Assembly (NCBI GenBank): GCA_025210775.1
Contig: JAOARB010000007.1
Location: 62,001 to 126,000, forward strand
Direction of reading: 5' to 3'
Source: Prolixibacteraceae bacterium
GTDB lineage: Bacteria; Bacteroidota; Bacteroidia; Bacteroidales; Prolixibacteraceae
DNA: 64,000 nt
In this document: one piece after another, positions 43,720-51,085 of the stretch
How the letters are laid out: every line of letters begins with the position of its first letter
Position numbering within the stretch: position 1 is the stretch's first letter
Program-made: the position numbers and the translations under genes
Notes under the pieces: generated by a model
Seen by the model: the letters and a program-made list of their open reading frames with translations, nothing else
The model's database searches: none
What the model was told of the DNA's origin: nothing

Positions 43720-44370
43720 TTATTTGAGTGAGCTACTTCTAATTACCTTGGTGCTGTTAAATTCGTATCGATGTTTGGTGGTTAATTCGCTAATGGTGTG
43801 TGGATGGATACGATAATAATCGGCTTCTAGTGCATCAATAATGTCGGCTCTATAGGGGTATTTTAGGTTGGCTTTGTAGAGTTCGACAAAACGTGGATAA
43901 TGACGATAAATCATTTTTATATGTGTGGATGTTAACGTGGTAATGGTGGAAGTGATTATTCCAACAAAAATCCATCTGGCGAGTCTTTTATATGGCTTGG
44001 TCAAGGCGTGGTTGACTCTTTTATTGCTTCGATAAATTTCATCGCTTAATACAAAAATGCCTAATGCAATACCAAATTCTAGTATATAGGTGCGATCAAA
44101 AAGAAATTGCATCTTAATTCCGATACCAATTAAGAGGATAAAAAGAATGATTCCAATCATTAATGATTGATGAGTCGATATCATTTCAAAATTATATTTT
44201 GATCTTTTCCACTCTTTTTTTCGAAATCGAAACAGACTCCATCGCAGATAGAATATTGCCATCATAGTGAGAATTATGTTTTCAACGATTAAACTACCAG
44301 GACACATGGCACAGCTCGCGATAAATGATAGAAACGCAATAACAATCAATGTTTTTTCAAGATTTTTCAT
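43720..44370 (-). CDS. Small unknown membrane protein
   Basis: The 216-residue protein has about four or five hydrophobic segments (VIAFLSFIASCAMCPGSLIV, IILTMMAIFYLRW, LMIGIILFILLIGIGI, ILEFGIALGIFVL, WIFVGIITSTITTLT) with a basic loop RFRKKEWKRSKYN between. The C-terminal ~45 residues are polar and lie on one side of the membrane (HYPRFVELYKANLKYPYRAD, DALEADYYRIH). I do not recognise a family. No neighbouring genes are in the same orientation within 300 bp. The C-x-M-C motif at about 20-23 could be redox-active or metal-binding, but this is untested. Confidence 0.6.
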   Translation of the reverse strand: MKNLEKTLIVIAFLSFIASCAMCPGSLIVENIILTMMAIFYLRWSLFRFRKKEWKRSKYNFEMISTHQSLMIGIILFILLIGIGIKMQFLFDRTYILEFGIALGIFVLSDEIYRSNKRVNHALTKPYKRLARWIFVGIITSTITTLTSTHIKMIYRHYPRFVELYKANLKYPYRADIIDALEADYYRIHPHTISELTTKHRYEFNSTKVIRSSSLK

Positions 44371-44702
44371 GTTAGTCTTCTTTAATTTTAATAACTCTAA
44401 AAAACATTGATCCTATGACCTGATTGTTTCATTGTGAGGCTGAAATCGTTTTGTAGCAATATGATAATATTGAATTTAAGTTGCTCCTGACTTTTGCCAT
44501 AATATCTATTCTATCCCAATGAGTAAGGATTGATTCAAGTGGGGGATAGGATTAAATCGTCTGACAAAAAAAGAGAGTCCCTTCCATAACTAGATGGAAG
44601 AAACTCTCAGGGTTGGGTGTAAAAAATATATTGACATTCAGATATAATGATGTCTTTATCTGATTGAAATAGGATAGGTTTTGTTAGAAGAGAAAAGCTT
44701 CT
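44371..44702. other. 332-bp intergenic region containing a terminator
   Basis: Between two minus-strand genes. Apart from the hairpin at 44573-44608 I see no gene or repeat. A GGGGGATAGG-rich patch near 44541 has no recognisable partner. Confidence 0.5.
44563..44608 (-). terminator. Intrinsic terminator after the SanA/YdcF-like gene
   Basis: GAGAGT (44573-44578) and CTTCCAT (44581-44587) pair with ATGGAAG (44594-44600) and ACTCTC (44603-44608). A T-run follows on the minus strand (A's at 44566-44572). Confidence 0.82.
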
Positions 44703-45341
44703 TTAGATTTTAATCTTTTCGCCTAAATATTTTGGTTGCTTGTTTAAGAGTAGGTCTAGGATCATTTTTACTCGTGCAAGTTTCTCTCTTGTATGATTTT
44801 TGATTCCATAACTACCCCCTACATCTATAGCATTGAAGCCTATTGCATCTATTCCTTTTTTATGAGCAATATATATCGCTCTTTCATTGTGATAATGTTG
44901 GGAAATGACTGTTACTTTATTTTGCCCAAAGATCTCTTTGCAGCGTACCATAGAATCGAGTGTACGAAAACCAGCATAGTCTAAATGAATTCTTTCTTCT
45001 GGGATACCTTGTGCCATCAGATCTGTCTTCATCATCGAGGGCTCATCATAATCTTTTCTTGAGTTGTCTCCACTGATAAGTATGATGTCTATTTTATGTG
45101 CTTTGAATAACGCTACTGTTGCACGGATACGATAGAGATAGTAAAGGTTCATCTGTCCAGTTGAGACCACTCTACCTGTTCCCAAAAGAAGGCCAACTCG
45201 TCGATGAGGAATATGTCTTGTCTTGTAATAAGTTCTCCCTTTTGCAAAATTGGTGACCTGGTTGTTGATAATGAAAACACTTACTATTACGAGGATGGTT
45301 AATATAAGTCCGGTTACTAATATCTTGACACTTTTTCTCAC
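44703..45341 (-). CDS. SanA/YdcF-family (DUF218) envelope protein
   Basis: The 212-residue protein has one N-terminal membrane helix (about 8-26) and a DUF218 domain in the periplasm: LLLGTG (51-56), LISGDN (88-93), the D-x-A-G-x-R-T-x-D segment DYAGFRTLDS (121-130) and VISQHYHNERA (145-155). These are the conserved blocks of the ElyC/SanA/YdcF group, in which SanA (vancomycin permeability) affects the outer-membrane barrier. Enzymatic activity of the family is not settled. The gene stands alone with its own terminator. Confidence 0.86.
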   Translation of the reverse strand: MRKSVKILVTGLILTILVIVSVFIINNQVTNFAKGRTYYKTRHIPHRRVGLLLGTGRVVSTGQMNLYYLYRIRATVALFKAHKIDIILISGDNSRKDYDEPSMMKTDLMAQGIPEERIHLDYAGFRTLDSMVRCKEIFGQNKVTVISQHYHNERAIYIAHKKGIDAIGFNAIDVGGSYGIKNHTREKLARVKMILDLLLNKQPKYLGEKIKI

Positions 45342-45809
45342 TTTCTACTTTTTTAATGACTCTTTCTGCAATATTACAATAATTAACGTAGTTTCTGCTG
45401 TTTTATTATGTAATGTATTATGCTTTATTTCCTCAAAGACTTTTATTAAATCACAGTTTATTTTATTGATCTGCCATAATGAATCACACTTACTTGCATG
45501 CCTAAGTAATCTTATCGGTAGATCATTATGGAAAATATTGATCTATAACTTCTTATTTACTAGGTTTTAAGTGATACTCCTTTATAGCCAGTGTTTAACT
45601 CTTATCTTTTGCCTGATTGGATGAATCAGCTCATTATGTCTTGTTGTCGTGATCTTAGAATTGAGTATTAGTTAGAAGTTACTTTATGTAAATATATTAA
45701 TAAAAACATTAAGTTTGTCCCTGTGAAACTACGTTGCCGTTTTTATAAGTATTTGGTGATTGTCTGCTTTTGCTGAAATAATCATTATAACCAACAATTA
45801 TATCTAAAA
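45342..45809. other. 468-bp divergent intergenic region with a nested inverted repeat
   Basis: Between divergent genes. CCATAATGA (45474-45482) and TCATTATGG (45523-45531) form a 9-bp perfect pair. Inside it ACTTAC/TAAGT forms a shorter hairpin, and just outside it GATCTGCC and GGTAGATC can pair with one wobble as an alternative. I see no gene; short open frames here are antisense to the SanA-like gene. Confidence 0.5.
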
Positions 45810-46913
45810 ATGAAAAAACTACTTATTCTGATCTTCATTTGTTTAACGTTTGATATATCTGCTAAAGATTTTTCTAAGAAGGGGAAATTAATTACTCTTG
45901 ATGGAGATACCCTTGCGTGTGATATTGTCTACCAAGGAAGAAAAAAGAGCTTAGACCTAGTGGAGATATTTACGGATAGTGGGATCAAATCATATTCCCC
46001 TTTTGAAATCAGAGGTTACAAATTTGATGATGGACAATTTTTTGTGTCAAAAGTTCTGATAACAAAAAAAGATACCATGAATATTTTTGCTGAATATCTT
46101 GTGCAAGGGGAAAAAGATCTTTTTACTTATAGGCGAGTGGATGCCGACTGTTATGCATTAAGTCTTTCGGCAAATGAGATAAGAGAGATTCCTTTTAAAA
46201 TAAAAGAGGTTGAAATTGAGGAGGTGGATTATCAGGGGAGCATGACAAGTCATATTGGCTATTTGAAATATTATTTTAGAGATTGTCCTTCCGTTTTTCC
46301 TGATATTGAAAGGATTAATGCTCCCAATAGAAATGCGTTGGTTCGTTTAACAAGAAAATATAATGAGACCGTTTGTGGTTATGGTAGTTGTGTTTTGTTT
46401 GTGCGCAAAAAGGATCCCGTTAGATTATCCATTGAACCAGCTTATTTGGTTGAAGTTTTAGGTGAAGAAAAGGCCAAATTTTATGGCGTTTACCTCTCTG
46501 TTTGGCTTCCAAATTCTGATGAACGATTGAGTGTTAAAACAGGATTGTTGTATAACAGATTTAAGAACAGAGAAAAATATGGGGACTTTATTAAAGTGCG
46601 CGATTTTGATTATTACCAGTTTCCTGTTTTGATGGAGTATGTCGTAAATAAGAATTTTATTAGTCCTAAATTTGATTTAGGTTTTTGTGGCCATTTCTTT
46701 TATCAAGATTTTCAAGATAATTATACACTACAAGGTGGTGCGGTCACTTGTCTGGGGGGCGCTGGTTTTTTAATGAGATTTTCTGACACTTTTCTATTAG
46801 ATGTTGAGGTAATGAAGGATTTATTTGAGATTAAAAATAGTCCATACTGCCCTAAAACATTGTATGCCAAAGTGGGGTTGCAAATAAGATTAAACTTGGC
46901 AAAACAAAAGTAA
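45810..46913 (+). CDS. Unknown secreted protein with a probable C-terminal barrel
   Basis: The 367-residue protein has a signal peptide (MKKLLILIFICLTFDISA, 1-18). The first half (about 20-170) is a soluble mixed domain with GKLITLDGDTLACDIVYQG, which looks like the small beta-fold modules found at the start of Bacteroidota surface barrels. The second half alternates polar and aromatic residues (PVRLSIEPAYLVEVLG, DFDYYQFPVLMEYV, FDLGFCGHFFYQDF), ending LYAKVGLQIRLNL. An outer-membrane protein with a periplasmic or external module is the best reading. No family name is safe. It is followed by a bidirectional terminator. Confidence 0.72.
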   Translation: MKKLLILIFICLTFDISAKDFSKKGKLITLDGDTLACDIVYQGRKKSLDLVEIFTDSGIKSYSPFEIRGYKFDDGQFFVSKVLITKKDTMNIFAEYLVQGEKDLFTYRRVDADCYALSLSANEIREIPFKIKEVEIEEVDYQGSMTSHIGYLKYYFRDCPSVFPDIERINAPNRNALVRLTRKYNETVCGYGSCVLFVRKKDPVRLSIEPAYLVEVLGEEKAKFYGVYLSVWLPNSDERLSVKTGLLYNRFKNREKYGDFIKVRDFDYYQFPVLMEYVVNKNFISPKFDLGFCGHFFYQDFQDNYTLQGGAVTCLGGAGFLMRFSDTFLLDVEVMKDLFEIKNSPYCPKTLYAKVGLQIRLNLAKQK

Positions 46914-46952
46914 TCTCAGATATATTTTTTAGAATAAAAGACCTTTTTAAGG

Positions 46953-46999
46953 TTAAAAAAAGAGGTTGCTTTACAAACAAAGCAACCTCTTTCGATATA
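46953..46999. terminator. Bidirectional intrinsic terminator
   Basis: A 14-bp perfect stem (AAAGAGGTTGCTTT-type arms at 46959-46972 and 46979-46992) lies between convergent genes. A shorter ACCTTTTTAAGGT hairpin directly precedes it (46941-46953). Confidence 0.86.
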
Positions 47000-47015
47000 A
47001 TGGGAGTATTCTATT

Positions 47016-48287
47016 CTATTGATTTTTCTCTTCGTTGTTCGGCTTAAGTTTATATCCTAGTTCTGATATTTTTTCTTCAATCTGTGTTTTAGACAGATGG
47101 TCGCCTTTGATGGTTGTTTTCCCAGTTGAAAGATCGACCATTACAGAACCTACTCCTTCAAGATCTGCGAGATTGGTCTCTACTTTTGTTTTACATTTAT
47201 TACATCCCATTCCAGCGATGGTGTATTCACACACTTCTCTATATTCTTTTTTCGCTACAGATCTTTGTTTAAAGTAATGGATGACCTTCACAAGATAAAC
47301 TCTTAATAGAAGTATGGCAAAGGTAATAGATGCAATAAGTTGTATCACAGAACTGCTGTCGTGTTGATGACCTGCATGTTTCATTGCAAAAGTAAACCAT
47401 GATGCAGGAAGTAGATAGTCTATCGTTAATCCAAAAACAATGGCTCCTAGTATGATGGACAGAAGGTATAGTACTGTTGCTTTTTTCCCAATAGTTTTAG
47501 ACAGTACCACTAAAGTTGCAATATTGGTTGCTGGTCCAGCCATAAGGAAGACAAAAGCAGCTCCGGGTGTTAAACCTTTCATGATGAGTACGGCTGCAAT
47601 AGGCACAGATCCTGTAGCACAAACATAGATTGGGATTGATGCGATAAGCACCAATAACATGTTGGTAAGAGGAGAGGCCGAAAGGGATGTGAAGAAATCA
47701 TCTGGTAGTATAACACTTATCAATGCAGCTAGTGCTAGCCCTATAATAAGCCATTTAGAGATATCTGCAAGGAATTCAATAAAACCGAATTTGAATGTTC
47801 CTATGATTTTTTCTTTGAATGTTTTGTTCTCAATCTTTTCTTCGGGCTGTTCTTCAATGATGTTTTGTTCTTCTTTTGAGGATAGTATGTCTGTGGTTAT
47901 ACCTCCAAAAATCCCTGTAATGAAAGCTGCAATAGCTCTAAATATGGCAAAAGGAAATCCCATAAGTGAGTAGGTCGCAAGAAAAGAGTCTATCCCTGTT
48001 TGTGGTGTGGATATAAGAAAGGCGTTGGTTGCTCCTTTGCTGGCTCCATGTTTGTAAAGAGACAGTCCTGTTGGAATTACGCCACAAGAACACAAAGGTA
48101 ATGGGACACCTAAAAATGCAGCGTTAAAAACTGATCTTTTAGAGTTGCCTCCAAGATATTTTGAAATGCTCTCCTTTTTTAGGAAGTTATGTAAAAGACC
48201 AGCAAAGAAGAAACCAATCATAAGATATATTGCCATCTCATTGAAGAGGCGTATAAAGTCTGAAATAAAATCGGATATAAACTGCAT
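47016..48287 (-). CDS. Metal permease (SO_0444/DUF318 type) with C-terminal HMA domain
   Basis: The 423-residue protein has eight to ten membrane helices with PLPLCSCGVIPTGLSLYKHG (62-81; C66, C68), the signature of the DUF318/SO_0444 Cu/Zn efflux permeases. A long acidic cytoplasmic loop (about 130-155) and a C-terminal heavy-metal-associated domain (about 355-415) follow, with C362 and C365 in the GMGCNKC motif. The tail likely delivers Cu(I) or Zn(II) to the permease. A good promoter lies upstream (48333-48364, TTG-N20-TACTTTTG). Confidence 0.88.
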   Translation of the reverse strand: MQFISDFISDFIRLFNEMAIYLMIGFFFAGLLHNFLKKESISKYLGGNSKRSVFNAAFLGVPLPLCSCGVIPTGLSLYKHGASKGATNAFLISTPQTGIDSFLATYSLMGFPFAIFRAIAAFITGIFGGITTDILSSKEEQNIIEEQPEEKIENKTFKEKIIGTFKFGFIEFLADISKWLIIGLALAALISVILPDDFFTSLSASPLTNMLLVLIASIPIYVCATGSVPIAAVLIMKGLTPGAAFVFLMAGPATNIATLVVLSKTIGKKATVLYLLSIILGAIVFGLTIDYLLPASWFTFAMKHAGHQHDSSSVIQLIASITFAILLLRVYLVKVIHYFKQRSVAKKEYREVCEYTIAGMGCNKCKTKVETNLADLEGVGSVMVDLSTGKTTIKGDHLSKTQIEEKISELGYKLKPNNEEKNQ

Positions 48288-48332
48288 ATTTGAGTGTTGT
48301 TAAATTATACCTATGTCATTGTTTATTAAATC

Positions 48333-48364
48333 CAAAAGTAAAATGGCTTACCCAATAAAACAAT
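48333..48364 (-). promoter_or_regulatory. Promoter for the metal permease gene
   Basis: On the minus strand ATTG (48361-48364) and TACTTTTG (48333-48340) are 20 bp apart, an exact match to the Bacteroidota -33/-7 arrangement. The start codon is 46 bp downstream. Confidence 0.7.
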
Positions 48365-48442
48365 CTCATATCCTTATTTAGTCCTAATTTAGAATAAAAG
48401 GCACTTTTATTCGATGTTATTTATAAAGTAAATGTTATTGAT

Positions 48443-48477
48443 TTTGGTCTATAGGGTGGGATTATCTTCTATCTTTG
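48443..48477 (+). promoter_or_regulatory. Promoter for the second MFS gene
   Basis: TTTG at 48443-48446 and TATCTTTG at 48470-48477 are 23 bp apart. The -7 box lies within the longest open frame (from 48432), which shows that the coding start is downstream of it, at 48501. Confidence 0.65.
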
Positions 48478-48500
48478 TTTTTCCAAAAAAAGATAGAGTA

Positions 48501-49673
48501 ATGCATCGTAATATTTTAAATCTATATCTGATTAAAACAGCTAAATGGTTTATGCTAGTCATGCCAGTGATCATGTTGTTTTATGATTCTCAACATTTAG
48601 ATGTCCAACAAATCTTTATTTTAAAGGCAATATATTCCATTGTTGTTGTGGTTTGTGAGATACCCTCGGGTTATCTCTCTGATGTGTGGGGGCGTAGAAA
48701 TGCTTTAATATTGGGTACGATATTGGGAGCAGTTGGTTATAGTTGTTATGCCTTGTCTTCTAGTTTTTTGTTTTTTCTTGCCGCTGAGATTTGTCTTGGT
48801 GTTGGTCAGAGTTGTATCTCTGGCTCTGATTCTGCTTTGTTGTTTGATACACTAAAAGATGAGCAGCGAACAGATGATTATTTGAGATTAGAAGGTAGAA
48901 TTACCTCCTATGGTAATTTTATGGAAGCCATCGCAGGGATTCTTGCTGGATTTTTGGCAACCTATTCTCTTCGATACCCAATGATTGGTCAAGCCTTGGT
49001 TGCAATGATTGGTATCCCTGCTGCTTTTATGCTTGTGGAACCGAAGTCTAGTTCAACCAAACGTTCGGGCTCTTTTAAGGAGATTATAGATGTTGTGAAA
49101 TTTTCTCTTACCAAAGATATTGCCCTTCGTAATGCATTGTTTTTCTCTTCTATTATTGGTACTTCTACATTAACGATGGCTTGGTTGTTGCAGCTTTTCT
49201 TTAAAGAAAGGGGCATTGCCGTTTCTCATTTTGGAATCTTATGGACTGCTTTGAATTTATTGGTGGCGTTAGGTAGCTTACGTGCATTTCGTTTTGAGAG
49301 GAAATATCGTAGCTTGCCTTTGTCTTTTGCTATCTTATTGGGAATTACAGGATCTTACGTTTTGATAGGTTACATCAATAGTATGTGGGCCTTTATATTT
49401 GTAATTGTTTTTTATCTGGTTCGTGGTATTGCAACGCCGACACTAAAGAATATGGTGAATCAAAAGTCTGACTCTTCCGTTAGAGCAACCGTATTGTCGA
49501 TTCGTAATTTCTTGATTCGTATTCTTTTTGCTGTAATTGGACCCATGTTGGGGGGAATTACCGATCATTATGGTCTGAATATTTCGTTGATGGTGATGGG
49601 ATTTTTGATTCTTTTGATGGGATGTTGGGTTTTATATCAAGAAGCTCTACGAAGCAAAAGAGCTTTGCGTTAA
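48501..49673 (+). CDS. MFS transporter (drug/sugar efflux type)
   Basis: With the ATG at 48501 the protein has 390 residues and about 12 membrane helices. MFS hallmarks include the loop 2-3 motif SGYLSDVWGRRNAL (about 51-64, a D-x-x-G-R-R/K variant) and a central cytoplasmic loop near 190-205 (EPKSSSTKRSGSFKE). The pattern resembles efflux-type Major Facilitators of Bacteroidota; the substrate is unknown. The longer frame from 48432 is excluded by a -7 box at 48470-48477. The next gene starts 66 bp after this stop and may be independently expressed. Confidence 0.85.
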   Translation: MHRNILNLYLIKTAKWFMLVMPVIMLFYDSQHLDVQQIFILKAIYSIVVVVCEIPSGYLSDVWGRRNALILGTILGAVGYSCYALSSSFLFFLAAEICLGVGQSCISGSDSALLFDTLKDEQRTDDYLRLEGRITSYGNFMEAIAGILAGFLATYSLRYPMIGQALVAMIGIPAAFMLVEPKSSSTKRSGSFKEIIDVVKFSLTKDIALRNALFFSSIIGTSTLTMAWLLQLFFKERGIAVSHFGILWTALNLLVALGSLRAFRFERKYRSLPLSFAILLGITGSYVLIGYINSMWAFIFVIVFYLVRGIATPTLKNMVNQKSDSSVRATVLSIRNFLIRILFAVIGPMLGGITDHYGLNISLMVMGFLILLMGCWVLYQEALRSKRALR

Positions 49674-49739
49674 GTTTCTTGCTTGAAAAAAATCCTTTAT
49701 CTTCGCACTTTAATCAATTTTAGTTTAGTCAGAAAGCAT

Positions 49740-50444
49740 ATGGCAATATTATATATGATCCCAAATACTTTGGGTGTAACACCTGTGGGTGGGGTGATTC
49801 CTGTTGAGGTGCAAGAAATAATTAAGAGTATCAAAGTTTTCATTGTTGAGGATATTCGTACAACACGTCGTTTCCTTAAACGTGTAGATAAGGCAATAGA
49901 TATTGATACGCTTACTTTCTATGTGTTAAATAAACGTACCAAGACTCGTGAAATAGAGGAGATGATTAAACCTTTAGCTAAAGGACAAAACGTTGGAGTT
50001 ATCTCTGAAGCAGGATGTCCTGGTGTAGCTGATCCTGGTGCATCGGTTGTTCAGTTGGCACATCGTAAAGGTTATCGTGTTGCTCCATTGGTAGGACCAT
50101 CTTCTATTCTTTTGGCGATGATGGCATCTGGAATGAATGGACAGAGTTTTGCTTTTAATGGTTATCTTCCAATGAAGAAACCAGATAGAATAAAGAAAAT
50201 TCAACATCTAGAAAAGCGTTCATATCAAGAGAATCAATCACAGGTATTTATTGAAACTCCTTTTCGTAATGATACGATGTTAGAGGATATTCTTGCTGTT
50301 TGTTCTGCAAATACGCAGGTGTGTGTGGCTTGTGATATTACTCTTGAAACAGAATATATCAAGACCGCTACGGTGGCTGAGTGGAAGAAGAATAAACCAT
50401 CTTTCCACAAACGCCCTGCAATATTTATCATTCATAAGTTCTAA
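49740..50444 (+). CDS. Short RsmI-like SAM-dependent methyltransferase
   Basis: From ATG 49740 the product has 234 residues of the tetrapyrrole-methylase fold. Motifs are VEDIRTTRRFLKR (36-48), corresponding to the EDTR helix of RsmI, SEAGCPGVADPGASVV (about 85-100) for SAM, and GPSSILLAMMASGMNGQSFAFNG. RsmI 2'-O-methylates C1402 of 16S rRNA, but the first strand here reads IPNTLGVTPVGGVIP instead of the usual ATPIGN, a Bacteroidota-type short variant, so the target may be the same or different. The longest frame uses a TTG at 49683. A -7-like TATCTTCG lies at 49698-49705. Confidence 0.82.
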   Translation: MAILYMIPNTLGVTPVGGVIPVEVQEIIKSIKVFIVEDIRTTRRFLKRVDKAIDIDTLTFYVLNKRTKTREIEEMIKPLAKGQNVGVISEAGCPGVADPGASVVQLAHRKGYRVAPLVGPSSILLAMMASGMNGQSFAFNGYLPMKKPDRIKKIQHLEKRSYQENQSQVFIETPFRNDTMLEDILAVCSANTQVCVACDITLETEYIKTATVAEWKKNKPSFHKRPAIFIIHKF

Positions 50445-50455
50445 AAATTACTGAT

Positions 50456-51013
50456 ATGAAGTTATATGTTTTTTCAGATATTCATGGAGACAAGGATGCT
50501 TTAGATCATATTGATCAATTGCTTCAAGAGGAGAAGACTACATTCCAGATTGTCTTGTGTGGCGATTTGATGTATCATGGTCCTCGTAATCCTCTTCCCC
50601 AAAAATATGATCCTGCTCAAGTAGCTGAGATCCTAAATAAGTATAAGTCGGTGATTCATGCTTGTCGTGGAAATTGTGATAGCGAGGTCGACCAGATGCT
50701 TTTGGATTTTCCAATGATGGATGATTATTGTGAGTTTCAATGGCACAACACTTCGTGTATTGCTACGCATGGTCACCTAGATCATGTTAATTTGGAGAAC
50801 CATCGTTGGATCTTCTCTGGGCATACCCATGTGCCTTTGTGTCAGATCAAAGGGGAGAGTTTTTGGGTTAATCCCGGTTCAATCTCTTTACCTAAGGGAA
50901 AGTATGCTGTTGGAACATATGCTGTAATTGAAGATTTTAGAGTAGAACTGCGTTCTATGGATCATGAATTGTTAGAAAGTTATGAGTGGGGTGGAACAGT
51001 TGTGGATTTATAA
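50456..51013 (+). CDS. yfcE: YfcE/MJ0936-type metallophosphoesterase
   Basis: The 185-residue protein has the full metallophosphoesterase set: SDIHGD (7-12), LCGDLMYHG (34-42), GNCDSEVD near 78, THGH near 105 and SGHTHVP near 122. The residues bind two metal ions (Mn or similar). YfcE hydrolyses phosphodiesters, with in vitro activity on model substrates; its real target is unknown. It begins 11 bp after the methyltransferase stop, so the two genes should be cotranscribed. Confidence 0.92.
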   Translation: MKLYVFSDIHGDKDALDHIDQLLQEEKTTFQIVLCGDLMYHGPRNPLPQKYDPAQVAEILNKYKSVIHACRGNCDSEVDQMLLDFPMMDDYCEFQWHNTSCIATHGHLDHVNLENHRWIFSGHTHVPLCQIKGESFWVNPGSISLPKGKYAVGTYAVIEDFRVELRSMDHELLESYEWGGTVVDL

Positions 51014-51040
51014 TTGTTTAGATCTCTCTCATCTTATATA

Positions 51041-51083
51041 ATTGAAAAGGGCCACTTCCATTTTGGTGAAGTGGCCCTTTAAA
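51041..51083. terminator. Bidirectional intrinsic terminator
   Basis: A perfect 13-bp GC-rich stem (AAAGGGCCACTTC at 51046-51058 with GAAGTGGCCCTTT at 51068-51080) with A/T tracts on each side lies between convergent genes. Confidence 0.9.
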
Positions 51084-51085
51084 TT

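Noticed and set aside
45250..45570. 106-codon + strand frame
   Set aside because: Starts antisense inside the SanA/YdcF-like gene and runs through an intergenic hairpin; composition is not coding-like.
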